Assembly (NCBI RefSeq): GCF_954871325.1
Contig: NC_088777.1
Location: forward strand, 11,013,366 to 11,077,365
DNA from: Gordionus sp. m RMFG-2023
Lineage: Eukaryota; Nematomorpha; Gordioida; Chordodea; Parachordodidae
Length of the DNA stretch: 64,000 nucleotides
Direction: 5' to 3'
Shown here: positions 24,660-36,300 of the stretch, one piece after another
Layout: every line of letters starts with the position of its first letter
Numbering within the stretch: position 1 is the first letter of the stretch
Notes under the pieces: model-generated
Told to the model about the DNA's origin: nothing
The model's database searches: none
The model's input: only the letters and a program-made list of their open reading frames with translations
Program-made: the position numbers and the translations under genes

Positions 24660-25190
24660 GTCTATATATACCATTGTCTTCTCCGATCCTTTCTCTTCCT
24701 CACCTTTCGCTTCCAATCTCTTCCGACCTTTACCGATCTAATACTTCCTTATCCTATTCGATCCCAATTGGTCCCTACCTTCCTATCCTATCCGAGCCCA
24801 TCCGGCCCCTTATCTTCCTATCCTATCCGATCTCATAATCTTTTATCCCTTCCGGTCCCAACCGATCACCTTCCAATCTCCTCCGAGTCCAATCCCTTAC
24901 TTTACCATCCTTCCTATCACAACCGATCTATCCTTTCCCTTACCTTCCTACTCCTCCTTTCCCTTACCTTCCACCTTCCTTTCCTTCCCACTCTCCTCTC
25001 TTTCTTTCCGTTCCACCATTCTTCTCTCTCCCCTTTCACGCCCCAAAAAAAGAGAAAAATATAATATAAAATAAAATGGAAAAAAAAAGAAAAAATGAAG
25101 TGGGAGGAACGGTGGAGAAGGGAAGGAAAATGAAGGGAAGGAAAATGAAGGGAAGGAAAATGAAGAGAAGTGGGAGGAAAGGAAAGACTA
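24660..25190. repeat. Polypyrimidine tract followed by polypurine minisatellite
   Basis: 24680-25045 is almost pure C/T on the plus strand, built of degenerate CCTATCCGATC-like units that grade into CTTCC repeats. After a short A-rich junction (25050-25095) it switches to almost pure G/A with a 15-bp unit GAAGGGAAGGAAAAT repeated about four times (25115-25175). Adjacent mirrored pyrimidine and purine arms could fold as a hairpin or triplex. The ORFs here are artefacts of the composition. Confidence 0.75.
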
Positions 25191-25349
25191 GATACAATCA
25201 AAAATATCTTTATAAAATATATTTATATATTCACCAATCAAAGTTAGTTTAAACTTTTATTTTTAAATGCTTTAATATTTTAAAAACTTAAATGATCTAG
25301 TCAAAACAATTGGTATCTTTATCTATATATAGTATTTTATAATTTAGTA

Positions 25350-25765
25350 ATTTAAATTCTATTATGAATTAGTTTGAACTCAATAATATAATATATTATT
25401 CCTAATTTATTATCAAACACGTTACCATTATCATTATTATTATATTTATTGCTGATCATATTGACTTTAACTTTCATTGAAAACGATAGATCAAATTCTA
25501 TAGCCCATGGAAATTCGAATTGTGCTGTATCATTTATTTTTGTAACTAATAACGGAAAGGCTTCTCCTTTAATTTTTATTGTATTGTTTTCAGATATAGT
25601 TGGAGTTCTAACCATTCTAAGTTTTGCCCCCCCCCCCCATATTTTTCCATAATGTTGCATTAATGATTGAACCTGTATCATATTCCATTTTAATTTCATG
25701 TTTGTTAATTAATACTGTAATTGTTGGGTGCTGTCCATATTTGTAGACGTTTTCCATCTTAAAAA
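25350..25765 (-). pseudogene. Ty3/gypsy-type retropepsin fragment (fossil)
   Basis: The minus strand carries an isolated piece of an LTR-retrotransposon aspartic protease with the active-site context MEYDTGS and an ITVLINKHEIKM strand before it. It is a broken fragment of a few hundred bases with no LTRs, reverse transcriptase or integrase around it, and looks old. It lies among other repeats. Confidence 0.5.
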
Positions 25766-25945
25766 GGAAAAATATCAACAATAAAAAGAAAAGTTCCGAT
25801 CACAAAAGATAAAGTATCAATCAAAAAAGGAAAAGTGTCAAAAAAATGAAAATATTCAATCAAAAAAGAGTTAATCAGGAAAAGTACCAATAGAAAAGGA
25901 TAAATATCATTCAAAAAATAAAATTTCCATTCAAAAAGGAAAATC
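25757..25945. repeat. Degenerate ~18-22 bp tandem repeat
   Basis: About nine irregular units on the theme AATCAAAAAAGGAAAAGTAT. Low-complexity array; no gene. Confidence 0.6.
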
Positions 25946-27378
25946 GTTATTTTTTAAAATATAAATTTTTAATTTTTCTGAAATTTTAAGTTTTTTTTAT
26001 TTTTCTTTCTTATTTTATTTCTAATTTTCTGCCATTACTTTAAGGGATTTTTAATCTTTATTTTTCTTATCTTTTCTCAATTTTTGGTCATTCTTTTTTG
26101 TCTTATTAAAAATAATTTATTTATCTACTATGTCATTTTTCTTCAGGACTATTCCTAAATCTAGTGGTGATTGGAAATCTCAATTTTAAACTATTTACTA
26201 AGGGCGTTTAGATTTGAGATTTGATTTCATCAGGAAATGAATTCCAGCAGGTATCATTGGCGTACGCAGCGGGGGAGGGGATTTGTCCAAATGCAATTCC
26301 CTGATATATTTTTTAAAAATATTTTTGTTTATATATTTATATTTGTTAATATTTATTCGTATCTCATATTAAATATATATTTAATTACATTTATTATCAC
26401 ATTTATCTACTAAGTTATTTTATCAATTAATTTCGATTTCAAGTTTTCCGTCGTAATTTACTTATTATTTTCAAATTTTTAGTGGCGTAATATTTATCTA
26501 CCATTTTCAAATTTCTAGTCAAATAATAATTATTTCTGAAACTTCTTGTCCAACAGGGAAATAGATTGCAACCTTGTCCAACGAGATAGAGTCTCTACCA
26601 TCAAGCAGTAACAGCTTTTAAGGAGTTAGAAGAGCCAATTATTTGCTATTACTGAAATATCACAATGGCCTGAAAGAAATATTTCCTCAGAAGCGAGAAA
26701 ATTATTGGATTCAATGCTTATTCCAAATTTTATTTCTCCTTAGAATGTATTATTTAATTATACAACTATTTTAAGTATTACTTTTCAAAAACTGGACATT
26801 GACTTGATTAAGAAGATGAGAATAGCGGATAGCATTTTATCAAAACTCAAGGAAATTAGGGCTAATGTTGATGAAGAATTTCATATTTTATATTTTATTG
26901 TTGAGTCAAAAGCAGAGCTATCGTGTTCAATATTTGTCTCCCTCGACTTGTAGCAAGGCAAACTCATCGTTAATACATTAATATAGGATCAGTAGAAGAG
27001 TATATCTTAAATACAGATACATTGATAACCCAAATGAATTTTTAATTCATCATGCAGCACTTACTAATCTGCAAATATTACTTCCACAAAAGCTTTCCCA
27101 ACCTTTTTCAGATGGTGATGGAAAAAAAAATATTTGTTAGATTTTTATTATGAAAATGTTAAAGTATCTTATGATGCCTTACTAGCTGAATAATTATGTT
27201 TATAAGATTAACTATGGTTGATAAAGTCCCAAAAAATGCTATGGATGCTCTGCATTATTTCAAATACATTTTAGATTAAATTCCCAGTATTAAAAGGGTT
27301 TATAAACTCTTCCCATTAGTAAACTAATGAGAGAACATTCTCTTTTTTAAGAAGAATAACAGAGGCATGCAGAAGTAC

Positions 27379-27758
27379 TATTTGCAGGGCACGGCCCGGA
27401 TTTTTTTAAAGATTTTTTACGGCCCGGCCTGGTTTTTTTTTAAAAATTTTTAGGCCAGACTCGGCATTTTTTAAAAAAATATTTCAGGCCCGGCCCGGCT
27501 TTTTTTTAAATAAAATTTTCAGACCCAGCCCTGATTTTGTAAAATAAATTATATTTATTTTTGATTTTTATAGCTAATAATAACGATTTCAAATATAGGC
27601 AGTTTTAAAAAATACAGCCCGGATTGGGTGTTTTTTTAAATAACTCAGGCCCGGATTGGATGTTTTTTTGGAAAAATTTCGGGCCCGGGTATATTTAAAA
27701 AAATTAAAATACTGTCCGGCCCGGGGGCCGAGCCTGCAGGTCTCTGAAAAACATACCA
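27379..27758. mobile_element. GGCCCGG-rich non-autonomous element nested in the hAT
   Basis: The hAT coding remnant is interrupted between the codons for RRITEACRST and the following segment. The insert has GGCCCGG motifs separated by T/A-runs and is flanked by AGAAGTAC at 27371-27378 and 27759-27766, an 8-bp duplication that fits a hAT-type insertion. The termini (TATTTGCAGGGCACGG; reversed right end with CAGAGACCTGCAGGC) match each other only partly. Confidence 0.6.
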
Positions 27759-27860
27759 AGAAGTACAACATCTGAAATAGTTTGAAAGGTTTGGCCGAGC
27801 CTGCAGGTCTCTGAAAAACATACCAAGAAGTACAACATCTGAAAGTAGTTTGAAAGGTTT
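27726..27860. repeat. 67-bp tandem duplication at the nested insertion's right edge
   Basis: The unit starting GGCCGAGCCTGCAGGTCTCT occurs twice with a 67-base period and a one-base difference, spanning the element end, one target copy and the next ~25 bases of hAT sequence. It therefore arose after the insertion. Confidence 0.85.
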
Positions 27861-28209
27861 GGATCTTTTGAATATTCATAGGCATTCGACGACAAGCAAG
27901 GATGAGAAAATTGAAAAATTAGCTCAATCACAACGAAGATTGGATTTTACATTGTAAATATATAAGATACAAAATGCAATTATTCCAAAGAAACTTTTTG
28001 AGTAAAGACTCAAAAAATTCAAATATTTTGGGTCATTTAAATGATTCTTTACATATAATTTTTTAAAATTCACATTAATTTAAAATTGTGTATTAGAAAT
28101 AGTTATTAGTCCTAATAAATTTATGCTTTATATTTTTAAAAAACAATAATATTTCTTAAAAAATTTTATTATCTCCCCCCCCCTGACCAAATACCTGCGT
28201 ACGCCCCTG

Positions 28210-30360
28210 GCAGGTATAGACTACTGACCATGTAAATTTAATAAAATTTTGGTTTGAACTTTTGAAATAATTATTTTTTTAAAAATATTAAGTCTTAATT
28301 TATATTATTTATCATATTATAAATTTTTCATATGAATTTAAAAAAATGTGTCAGGCGAAATTGTCTGAAATTGATAGGGTAGGTGTTGTATGCTTTCCAG
28401 TAAAATCAGATATTCATATTAAAAATCAATAGTTTAAAATGGGAGATTCTAATCACTAAAGGAGGTTCCGGATATGTCACTATTCCAGATTAATGTACCA
28501 TATCGTTGTCTGAGAATTAGATAACCCATCTCCACTTTTTCTATTATTACAGAAGAGCAATTTTAAAAATTAAGTTTTTATCAATATAATGGTATTGGCA
28601 CCATATGATAAATTTAACTTATTTTATAAATATTTCAGATTTTTTTATGTAAAAGAATTATGTGACTATAAAAATTAGGCTATTGATAGATAGTTATTTT
28701 TTACAAAAAGTGGATATATAATAACCTAATTCACAGGCATATACAAGTTGAGTAAGATTATAGTTGAAATTTATATACTAGTATTTATTATCCAACGCCA
28801 ATATAATATAGAAATATATTGCAAATAATAATGATGATCAGTGCCGAAGATTTATAATTTGATGAATGGGAAGAGTTTTTGATAGATTTCCAAACTTTTT
28901 CGTGTGTGTTGGGTTTTAACGGATCGAAGCAGCTGGCATTATTTGATTCGTATTTATATCTTGTAAAAAATATCAAAACATAATAAAATAAAATATAAAA
29001 AGTATAATTTAATGTAAACACTGCTGAAAAAAAATGCTATAAAATATCAATGAAAGATATCAGCATATAACCCTCGCTTGAGCTCTGTAATTTTCAGAAT
29101 TTTTTCCAGTATGATAATTTCATTAAATATTAATGTTTAAGGTAATTATTTTATTTAATGTATTTGGAAACCTATTTCCCCACAAACTGCCGCACAGCGT
29201 TTCGCCATTCATGTATATTTCAGAAAATCGCACGCATTCCTTTCCCGCTGGGCATTTAGAGTCCATATTTTTGACGTGAGAGGAAGATACAGGTAATAAC
29301 CCCTTTAACCAGTTACCTTTATGTGCGCAAGTTTTTTCATTTTGACATGCTTCATACCAGGCATCGCAAAATTGGGAACATATGGGAACCTCTTTTTTTA
29401 TATATATTATAAGGAATAATTACTTATTTATAAAATCTGTAAACAGTGATGATCAAAATCCGAACCAACAAAAATGGCTAAGACAGATCTGCTGTAACTG
29501 GATTAAACCGATTCCGGTGTTCGGTTAGTCATAGATTTGGCTCAGCCGATCCTTGCAAGTTGATAGATCTTACCCCTCCATGCCATTACACTTCTTATTT
29601 AAATTCAAAATATTTATAAGAATAAATTTATCATATAAGAATAATATTAAATTAAATGTATGTATGTATTCTTATTTCTGATATTAAATTCAACTGGATA
29701 TATAAAGAATGTGTCTTAAGTTTATTATTTTAAGTGTTATTTTTTCTTAAAATGAAAATAAAAATGGTTATTATTTTAGGTCACTCAATCTATTACTTAA
29801 AAATTATTCCATATAATAACTAAAGTGCAACCGCCATTAACTGTTAACATTAAGTTTTGATTTTAAAGTTGGTTCAATATTTTTAAATTAATTATGGGGG
29901 GGGGGGGGGGTTGGCGTGTTACATTACAAACTCGGGGCACGTGGAATTTAATATGCCAAGTACCTAACTCGGACCTTGGCCAAATTTATTCAAATATATT
30001 TAATTTTATCAAACAGAAAAATCAAGAGGTTGAATCATTTAAAATACCGATATTTTTGATTTCCTATATTTTATTATTTAAATAGGACCTATATGTGAGC
30101 ACATATATGTCTTTGCTTTATAACCAAATTAAAGTAGGTTACATATTTTAAACCTTGAATAACTATTTTGAAAAAAATATGTAAATAATAGCTCTTAATC
30201 AGATCCTTCTCGACCACTATTTTATTAAAAAAGGTAAAATGTTTATTTTAACTCCTGGAGCTCACATTTCTTAAGTTATAATATGATACTATTAGCTGTT
30301 TTCTTAAAGCTTGTATCATTCCTTGTTTGACTTAAAATATTAATTATAAAATAGAAATAG
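28210..30360. repeat. Segmental duplication, copy B (right part)
   Basis: With 26140-26254 it makes the second copy of the block seen at 21755-23700. It contains the intact folate-receptor-like exon (29172-29391), a G12 run (29898-29909) and the same closing segment (CATTCCTTGTTTGAC, 30319). Confidence 0.75.
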
Positions 30361-33300
30361 GGCCCCGTTATATTTGGCAAAAATATATTTTTTGATTTTT
30401 CAATTTTTTTTATTAATATTTTTATTTTTCTTTTAAATTATAGTAACATATAATATGCATATTTTGAAAAAGGAGGGGGCGGGGGGGGGTGGTGTCGAAT
30501 GGGTATGTAATGGATAATATTTACCAGCTTAAAATGATATTAACGAAGACCAACACATTTCTGAATGGAAGGAACATCCCTCCCCCCTTGGCTACGCCTA
30601 TGTTTTTTATCTAATAAAATCTATCTAGAAAAAAAACTGTTTTTAAATTGTCCCAAAAGAACCATATTTTATATTTTATCAAATAAGTTTCAGATATTAT
30701 TTGATTTTATTTTTAATAAAAAATAAAACTACTTATAATAAATCTACTTATAATAAAACTCAATTTAAATTTTTTTTATATAAAATATGAAGATATTTAT
30801 AAAAGAAAAACTTAGAAAATATACTTTCAAATGAATTTATATCTTAGAAGATAAAATCGATATTTCATAATTATTATTATATAGTTTTTTTTTAAAAATC
30901 TTTTTCTTTTGTTTTTATTCTTCTAAAATTTTTAAAAAATTCTTAGGTCCAATCATAATCATTCAAAATGAATCGATCTCAGTGAGTTATAGAATCGAAC
31001 TTCATTCATTATATTTTAATTGACCTCTAAATTTATGGATAGATAATAACACTGCTTAACAAATAAAATTATTCTTATTTATATCTATTATGTATTATTT
31101 TTTATATATGGTAATTTCCATATATCCATTCGCCTTCCCTCAATCCCCCATCAAACTTATCATAACACAATAGACCTATACAAGTAACATCTATCCACTA
31201 TAAAGTATCTTTATCAAAGCAGGGGATCTTGTCACAAAAAAACATACTTTCTAAATAAGACAATGTAAGCTATCATTTGTATGAACTCTTGGCTAAAAAG
31301 TCAAATAGATATTCCCATCCCATTAAACTCCTTTGATTTCAATCCCAAGCATCTCCATAAGATATTGACATTTATTATTTTTAAAAAAAATCATCAATAA
31401 TAATTGTTTTATCACATAATATAAATTAATTAACCACAAATTAATTTAGTCGTGAAAACATAAACATTAATATATATTTTTAAAAAAATATAAAAGGCTG
31501 CTCGTTTCATTGATCTTTAGTCCAGACTGATATTTTCCGGTCGGGACTAAAGGCGAATCATGTTCTTCACTATCATATATCCAAAAACTTTTTAAAAATT
31601 GGTCCCGTCCATAAAACGGTTTGAACAGGAACCGTTGAACTAAACTACATCTAATAATTTGCCCATTTATTTTAGTATTTAGGATTTTGCAGGCTATATA
31701 TATATATCATTTTTGATATTTATTCGTACATCAGGACAACTGATTTATCTGATCAGAGCGATAAAAAAATATATTGGCTATTATTTACAACATGAATTTA
31801 TAAGGATAATTTATTTTTGAAATTTTAAAATATGAAGAATTTAATTTATTCAATTTGATATAAAAATCAACGGTTTACTGTATCCATGATATCAGTGTGA
31901 ATTAATCAATTAAAGATAAAATAACATTGGGCCAATTAAATTTTCCATTTAAAATTGATCATTTTTTTAGTATTATATTAATCCCCTAATTAAGTATGTA
32001 TTTATAATACAAAATTTTAGATAACGAGGAAAACAGGGAGAAGAAATAATTTAAATATCGTTTTTTTAATCTGGTTCGGTTCTGTTTAAATTTTTTTTTT
32101 TTTTAAATCTTCAAAATTTTTGTGATTTTATCTTGAAATATTTTTTATACATGAAAATTACAAAATACTTATACATAAAAATATTAGCCCTTTCTTTCTT
32201 TTTAGTTAAAATTAGATCTAAAATCTTTTCGGCCCAAATGGGACAAATGATTTCTTTTATTTCGTCGAGATTGGCGTTCGAATAAGTTAATTAAAAAATT
32301 TAGATTCTAATTTTGTAATATATTCAAAGGTGTTATTTTTTCAACTTGTAATTATGTTCTGAGAGCGTTTAATTTAAAGAATATAAATTTGCTGGAAATG
32401 AATTCCAGCTATACGGAGTAAAAACACAAAAATTCAGGTGCTGATATTTTTCAAAAATATTTCTATCTTATAATTATTAATTTATATTTTAATAATAATC
32501 ATCCTACCTCTTAACATATATTCCGATTTACATCTATTTATCACAATCACAGCAGAAATAAATTTGCCAAGATGTCATGGTTGAGTCAAAAGTAGAGTTC
32601 TATATAATATTTGTCTACCTCAACTCGCAAATCAAGTCCATCTTTCCAATATTAATGTATGGTCAGTCGAAGAATGCTATAAAATACATCTCCTTATCCC
32701 CTTCTTGGATAGTTTTATAACGCAAATGAATAAGGTTCTTGGTTAAACAGGCAACACTTATAAATCTGAAAATATTATTACCACAGTATAAATCTATTTC
32801 AAATCTTGATAGTTGGCAGATTTTTATTTGAGGATATTAATGTATCCCATGATACATTACTAGCTGAATATAAACTAAGGCTTGTTTTATACTTTTTTTG
32901 GATAAAATATTGAGTTTTAGCTGTATCGGTTCAAATCTAGTCGATTAACAACAGTTTTGCTAAGTACGACCTCTGAAAGGTAGATTGAATGGTTTAACTC
33001 TTTTTAATATTGATGTATTTTATATTAAATTAACCCAAAAAATCCTTACCTCTTTTAAATTTGTATGTTGTTAGCATAAAACTAATAAAAATATATAATT
33101 TTATTTTCAAATCGGCTTACTTCATGAAATATGGCCATCTTTAGAAACGCTAAACCAAAATACACTATATTTAATTTAAAATATCTCAAAATTAGGCTAA
33201 AAACATAATTTAAATTTTATTAAATAGCTCTATAATAGTCCTTTAATATTATATAAAATTTATTTTATTAAAAATAAGTTATTACCAAAAACCGGAAATA

Positions 33301-36300
33301 AAAAACCGGAAATGGCTATAAAATAAAAATTACTCTTTTTTTCAATTTTTTTTCTGGTAGGCATTATACCTCCTAATATTTATACAAAATTCTAGAATGG
33401 GACAAGTACTGGGCCAAGAGTTATTACACTTTAAATATAAGTAGTTAAGCTTTATTATATCGCATATATAGTAATTATTTATTTTTAAAGTGGGCAATAT
33501 ATGTGAATAATAGCATTGAAACTAATATTCTAAAAAATCAGATTTATTTATTTACCCAACCCTCTTCACCCCCCCCCCTCCCTGACCAAGAATATATGTT
33601 ATCAGTCAAAACATGTTTAAATTAGCTATTATTTGATCACTATCGATATTTTGTTTTGATAAAAATATTCCTGATCCCCCAAGACCTAAACCCGCCCACT
33701 TAGAATGATAATAATTATTATAAAAAAATATTTTTTAATACCTTTTATTTGATACCCATATCAAAATTTATCTTTTTTAACCCCCCCCCTCCATACATGC
33801 CTCTCCCCAGACTAAGTCCTACCCACCAAGATCAAGAATGAATACTTTCAGATATTTAAATTAGCTATTATTTGATACCCATATTGATATTTTATTTTGA
33901 TAATTCATGACCCCTAAACCTAGATTCGCCCATTAAGGGGGAGAGGTAGACCTTTAGTTGAATAGATATTTTAATTAGATATGTATTGATATCGTATATT
34001 AGAAGACCATATAAAAAAAAACAACTTTGAAATGCGTGTAAAACGCATTTTTTAAATAAGATTATTCTTTATCAAGGTTCAAACGTGATGATCCCATATA
34101 GTTCTTTATCCTTTAAAAAAATGAATCCTTAAAGGGATCCCTTTAAATCTCACGATGATCCCGGATAGTTCTGATCTCTTTAAAAATTATGACATATACT
34201 TTATGTTTTTGAATCTCTTTTTAGATACCATAATTTTTTGACGAATAAATTAATAAAAATGTAAGATGAAGAGATAGATGAAACATTATTTTATAATAAA
34301 AGAATGCGTTATAAAAATAAATTTTTTTAAGAACAGGTGTTAGATGATCTAACGGTAAGGTCACATTTTTTTATGTCTTTCGAAATACGGTGATATTTAT
34401 ATCGGTGAACATGAGTTTATGAAATTTTAAATAATAATATTACGAAAATATTTATATTTTATATTATATATGACCTAATGAGAATGACAGCTCACAAGGA
34501 AATTCCTCAAAATTAATATAACATCTTTTAGGAACTACTGTCTTTTTTTAAATTTGTCAAGCAGGTTCTAAAAAAACTTTCTCTGGCTGTTAAACAATGG
34601 TGAACTGGTTGGTAGAAAATGCAGTTTTTATGCCCTTTGTGAAATAAAAATACCTTTTTTTATAGATCGGTTGCTAAAGTAAAAGAAAATGGCATTATTT
34701 ATATTGTTACTTTATTATCCTATATCCTTAGTAAATTTAGATAAATACATTGTTATAAAAATGAGATAGCATTTTACTGCGTATATCTCCTTGGAAGTTA
34801 CGATCTTGGTAATTGTCAACGTACCAGGAGAAGATAAAAGGTGAGCATTCATAAAAACATTCCAAATCGGCCATAATTTGATTGCATCTAGGCCTCATGT
34901 CTCCGCAAAGATTCCATCGAATACCGGAGTGTTTCCTTATCTTTTAAATATAGAATGTAATAAATAATTATAAAGTAAAAATAATATAAGGGATTAGAAA
35001 ATGTTTCTAAACATCTCATGTATTTCCACTATATTACTTTCAAAATAAAAAAATTTCATCGGATTACATATGTTAGTCATATAACGCTCTAGTTCTTTAG
35101 ATTATTTTACATTATGAATGCGATTTAAGTCTAAATCGCTGAATTAAATTTACAAATAAATTTAAAAATAGTCGAATTTCTGTAATCAATTTAAAGTAGA
35201 ATTCAGGATAGCCGAACAATTTAAAAGTAGTTGCTTGTAAAGTTTTTTAAACTGTTTTTTTTTATCGTAAATAAAATAGGCACTAGATTCCTATGGTAGG
35301 ACTCCTCGTTTGCCCAAGGCAATAGTGGATAATAATTCCCATATTACTATAAATATTTAATTTTGTATATTTCAAATTTAGGATATCAAGGTTTTCATTT
35401 ATTTAATCCGAAGAGGCAAATCAGCTGTTCCTTTTTTTTTTAAATGGAACTGCAAGTTGCTTCCCTATAATCTTCTAAATTATTTGGCTGGAAAGTCTGT
35501 CTGAACAATTGCATCTCAATGTGCCATAAGAAATTCTTTTTATCCTTTTAGGTTTCATCTAAGAGAGTACACTTAAATTATTAGGTATAATATTTATTTC
35601 GCTACTTTAAAAAAAAACATTTCCCACCATTAATAAAAAAAATTTTTTTCTTAAGCAAATTAATTTAACACTTTTAAATATAATTTCTGATTTTATTGGT
35701 TATCGGAAAATAAGGAATCTTATAGAAAGAAGGATTAGGATTTCTCTATTTTAAAATTTCATCGTCTTGGGAGTTAATGATTTGGTATTCTACTTTCTCA
35801 AATCGTGGCAACCATTTGATTTTCATTTAATCTCAATGTTAAAATTATATAGCGAAACGTCTTTGTAACCGTTACATGTTCTAAATAAAGGTAACGTAAC
35901 CAAATCAGTTAATCCTTTTTAAGTCAATTTAAACACATTTTTTAAAAAAATATACTTAAATATTAGTATTTGAATTCATTTATTAGATTTAGGCTATTTG
36001 ACTGTGTACATTAATTTTTCTGATTTTTAAAAAAATAATGGTTTTTTATAAGAGTAATTTTCCCTATAAAGACTGAATATAATTTCAAACTATAAAAGTT
36101 CTTTCTTCTATAACCCTTTTTATTGGTTATAAAATCGTGCTACCTTGAAACAATGTTGGTAAATCTGGTTTAAATAAATTGATTTTTAATATCGGTCAAA
36201 ACCTGTTATCAACTAATGGGGATCTTAGATGTATTAAATATAATTGGTGAAAGCCTGATGTTTGATTAGAGTTTTATTCCAAAAGTAATTTCTCTGATTT

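Larger units (their letters stand above)
26255..28209 (+). mobile_element. hAT element, ZMYM1-like transposase remnant, in duplication copy B
   Basis: Ends are CATTGGCGTACGCAGC and (reversed) CAGGGGCGTACGCAGG, flanked by a perfect 8-bp duplication GCAGGTAT (26247-26254, 28210-28217). The plus strand keeps pieces of a hAT transposase: LIKKMRIADSILSKLKEI (~26810), FHILYFIVESKAE (~26880), a TF-fold ending with RRITEACRST (~27350), then SLKGLDLLNIHRHS (~27850). This is the transposase type seen in vertebrate ZMYM1-like genes. Many stops and frame breaks: no active enzyme. A second element (27379-27758) is nested in it. Confidence 0.85.

Noticed and set aside
24768-25201. ORFs of ~95 codons on both strands
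   Set aside because: Products are P/S/L- or R/K/E-rich repeats imposed by the polypyrimidine/polypurine tract.
27589-27931. Two overlapping minus-strand ORFs with repeated peptides
   Set aside because: The repetition comes from the 67-bp DNA tandem duplication at a transposon edge.
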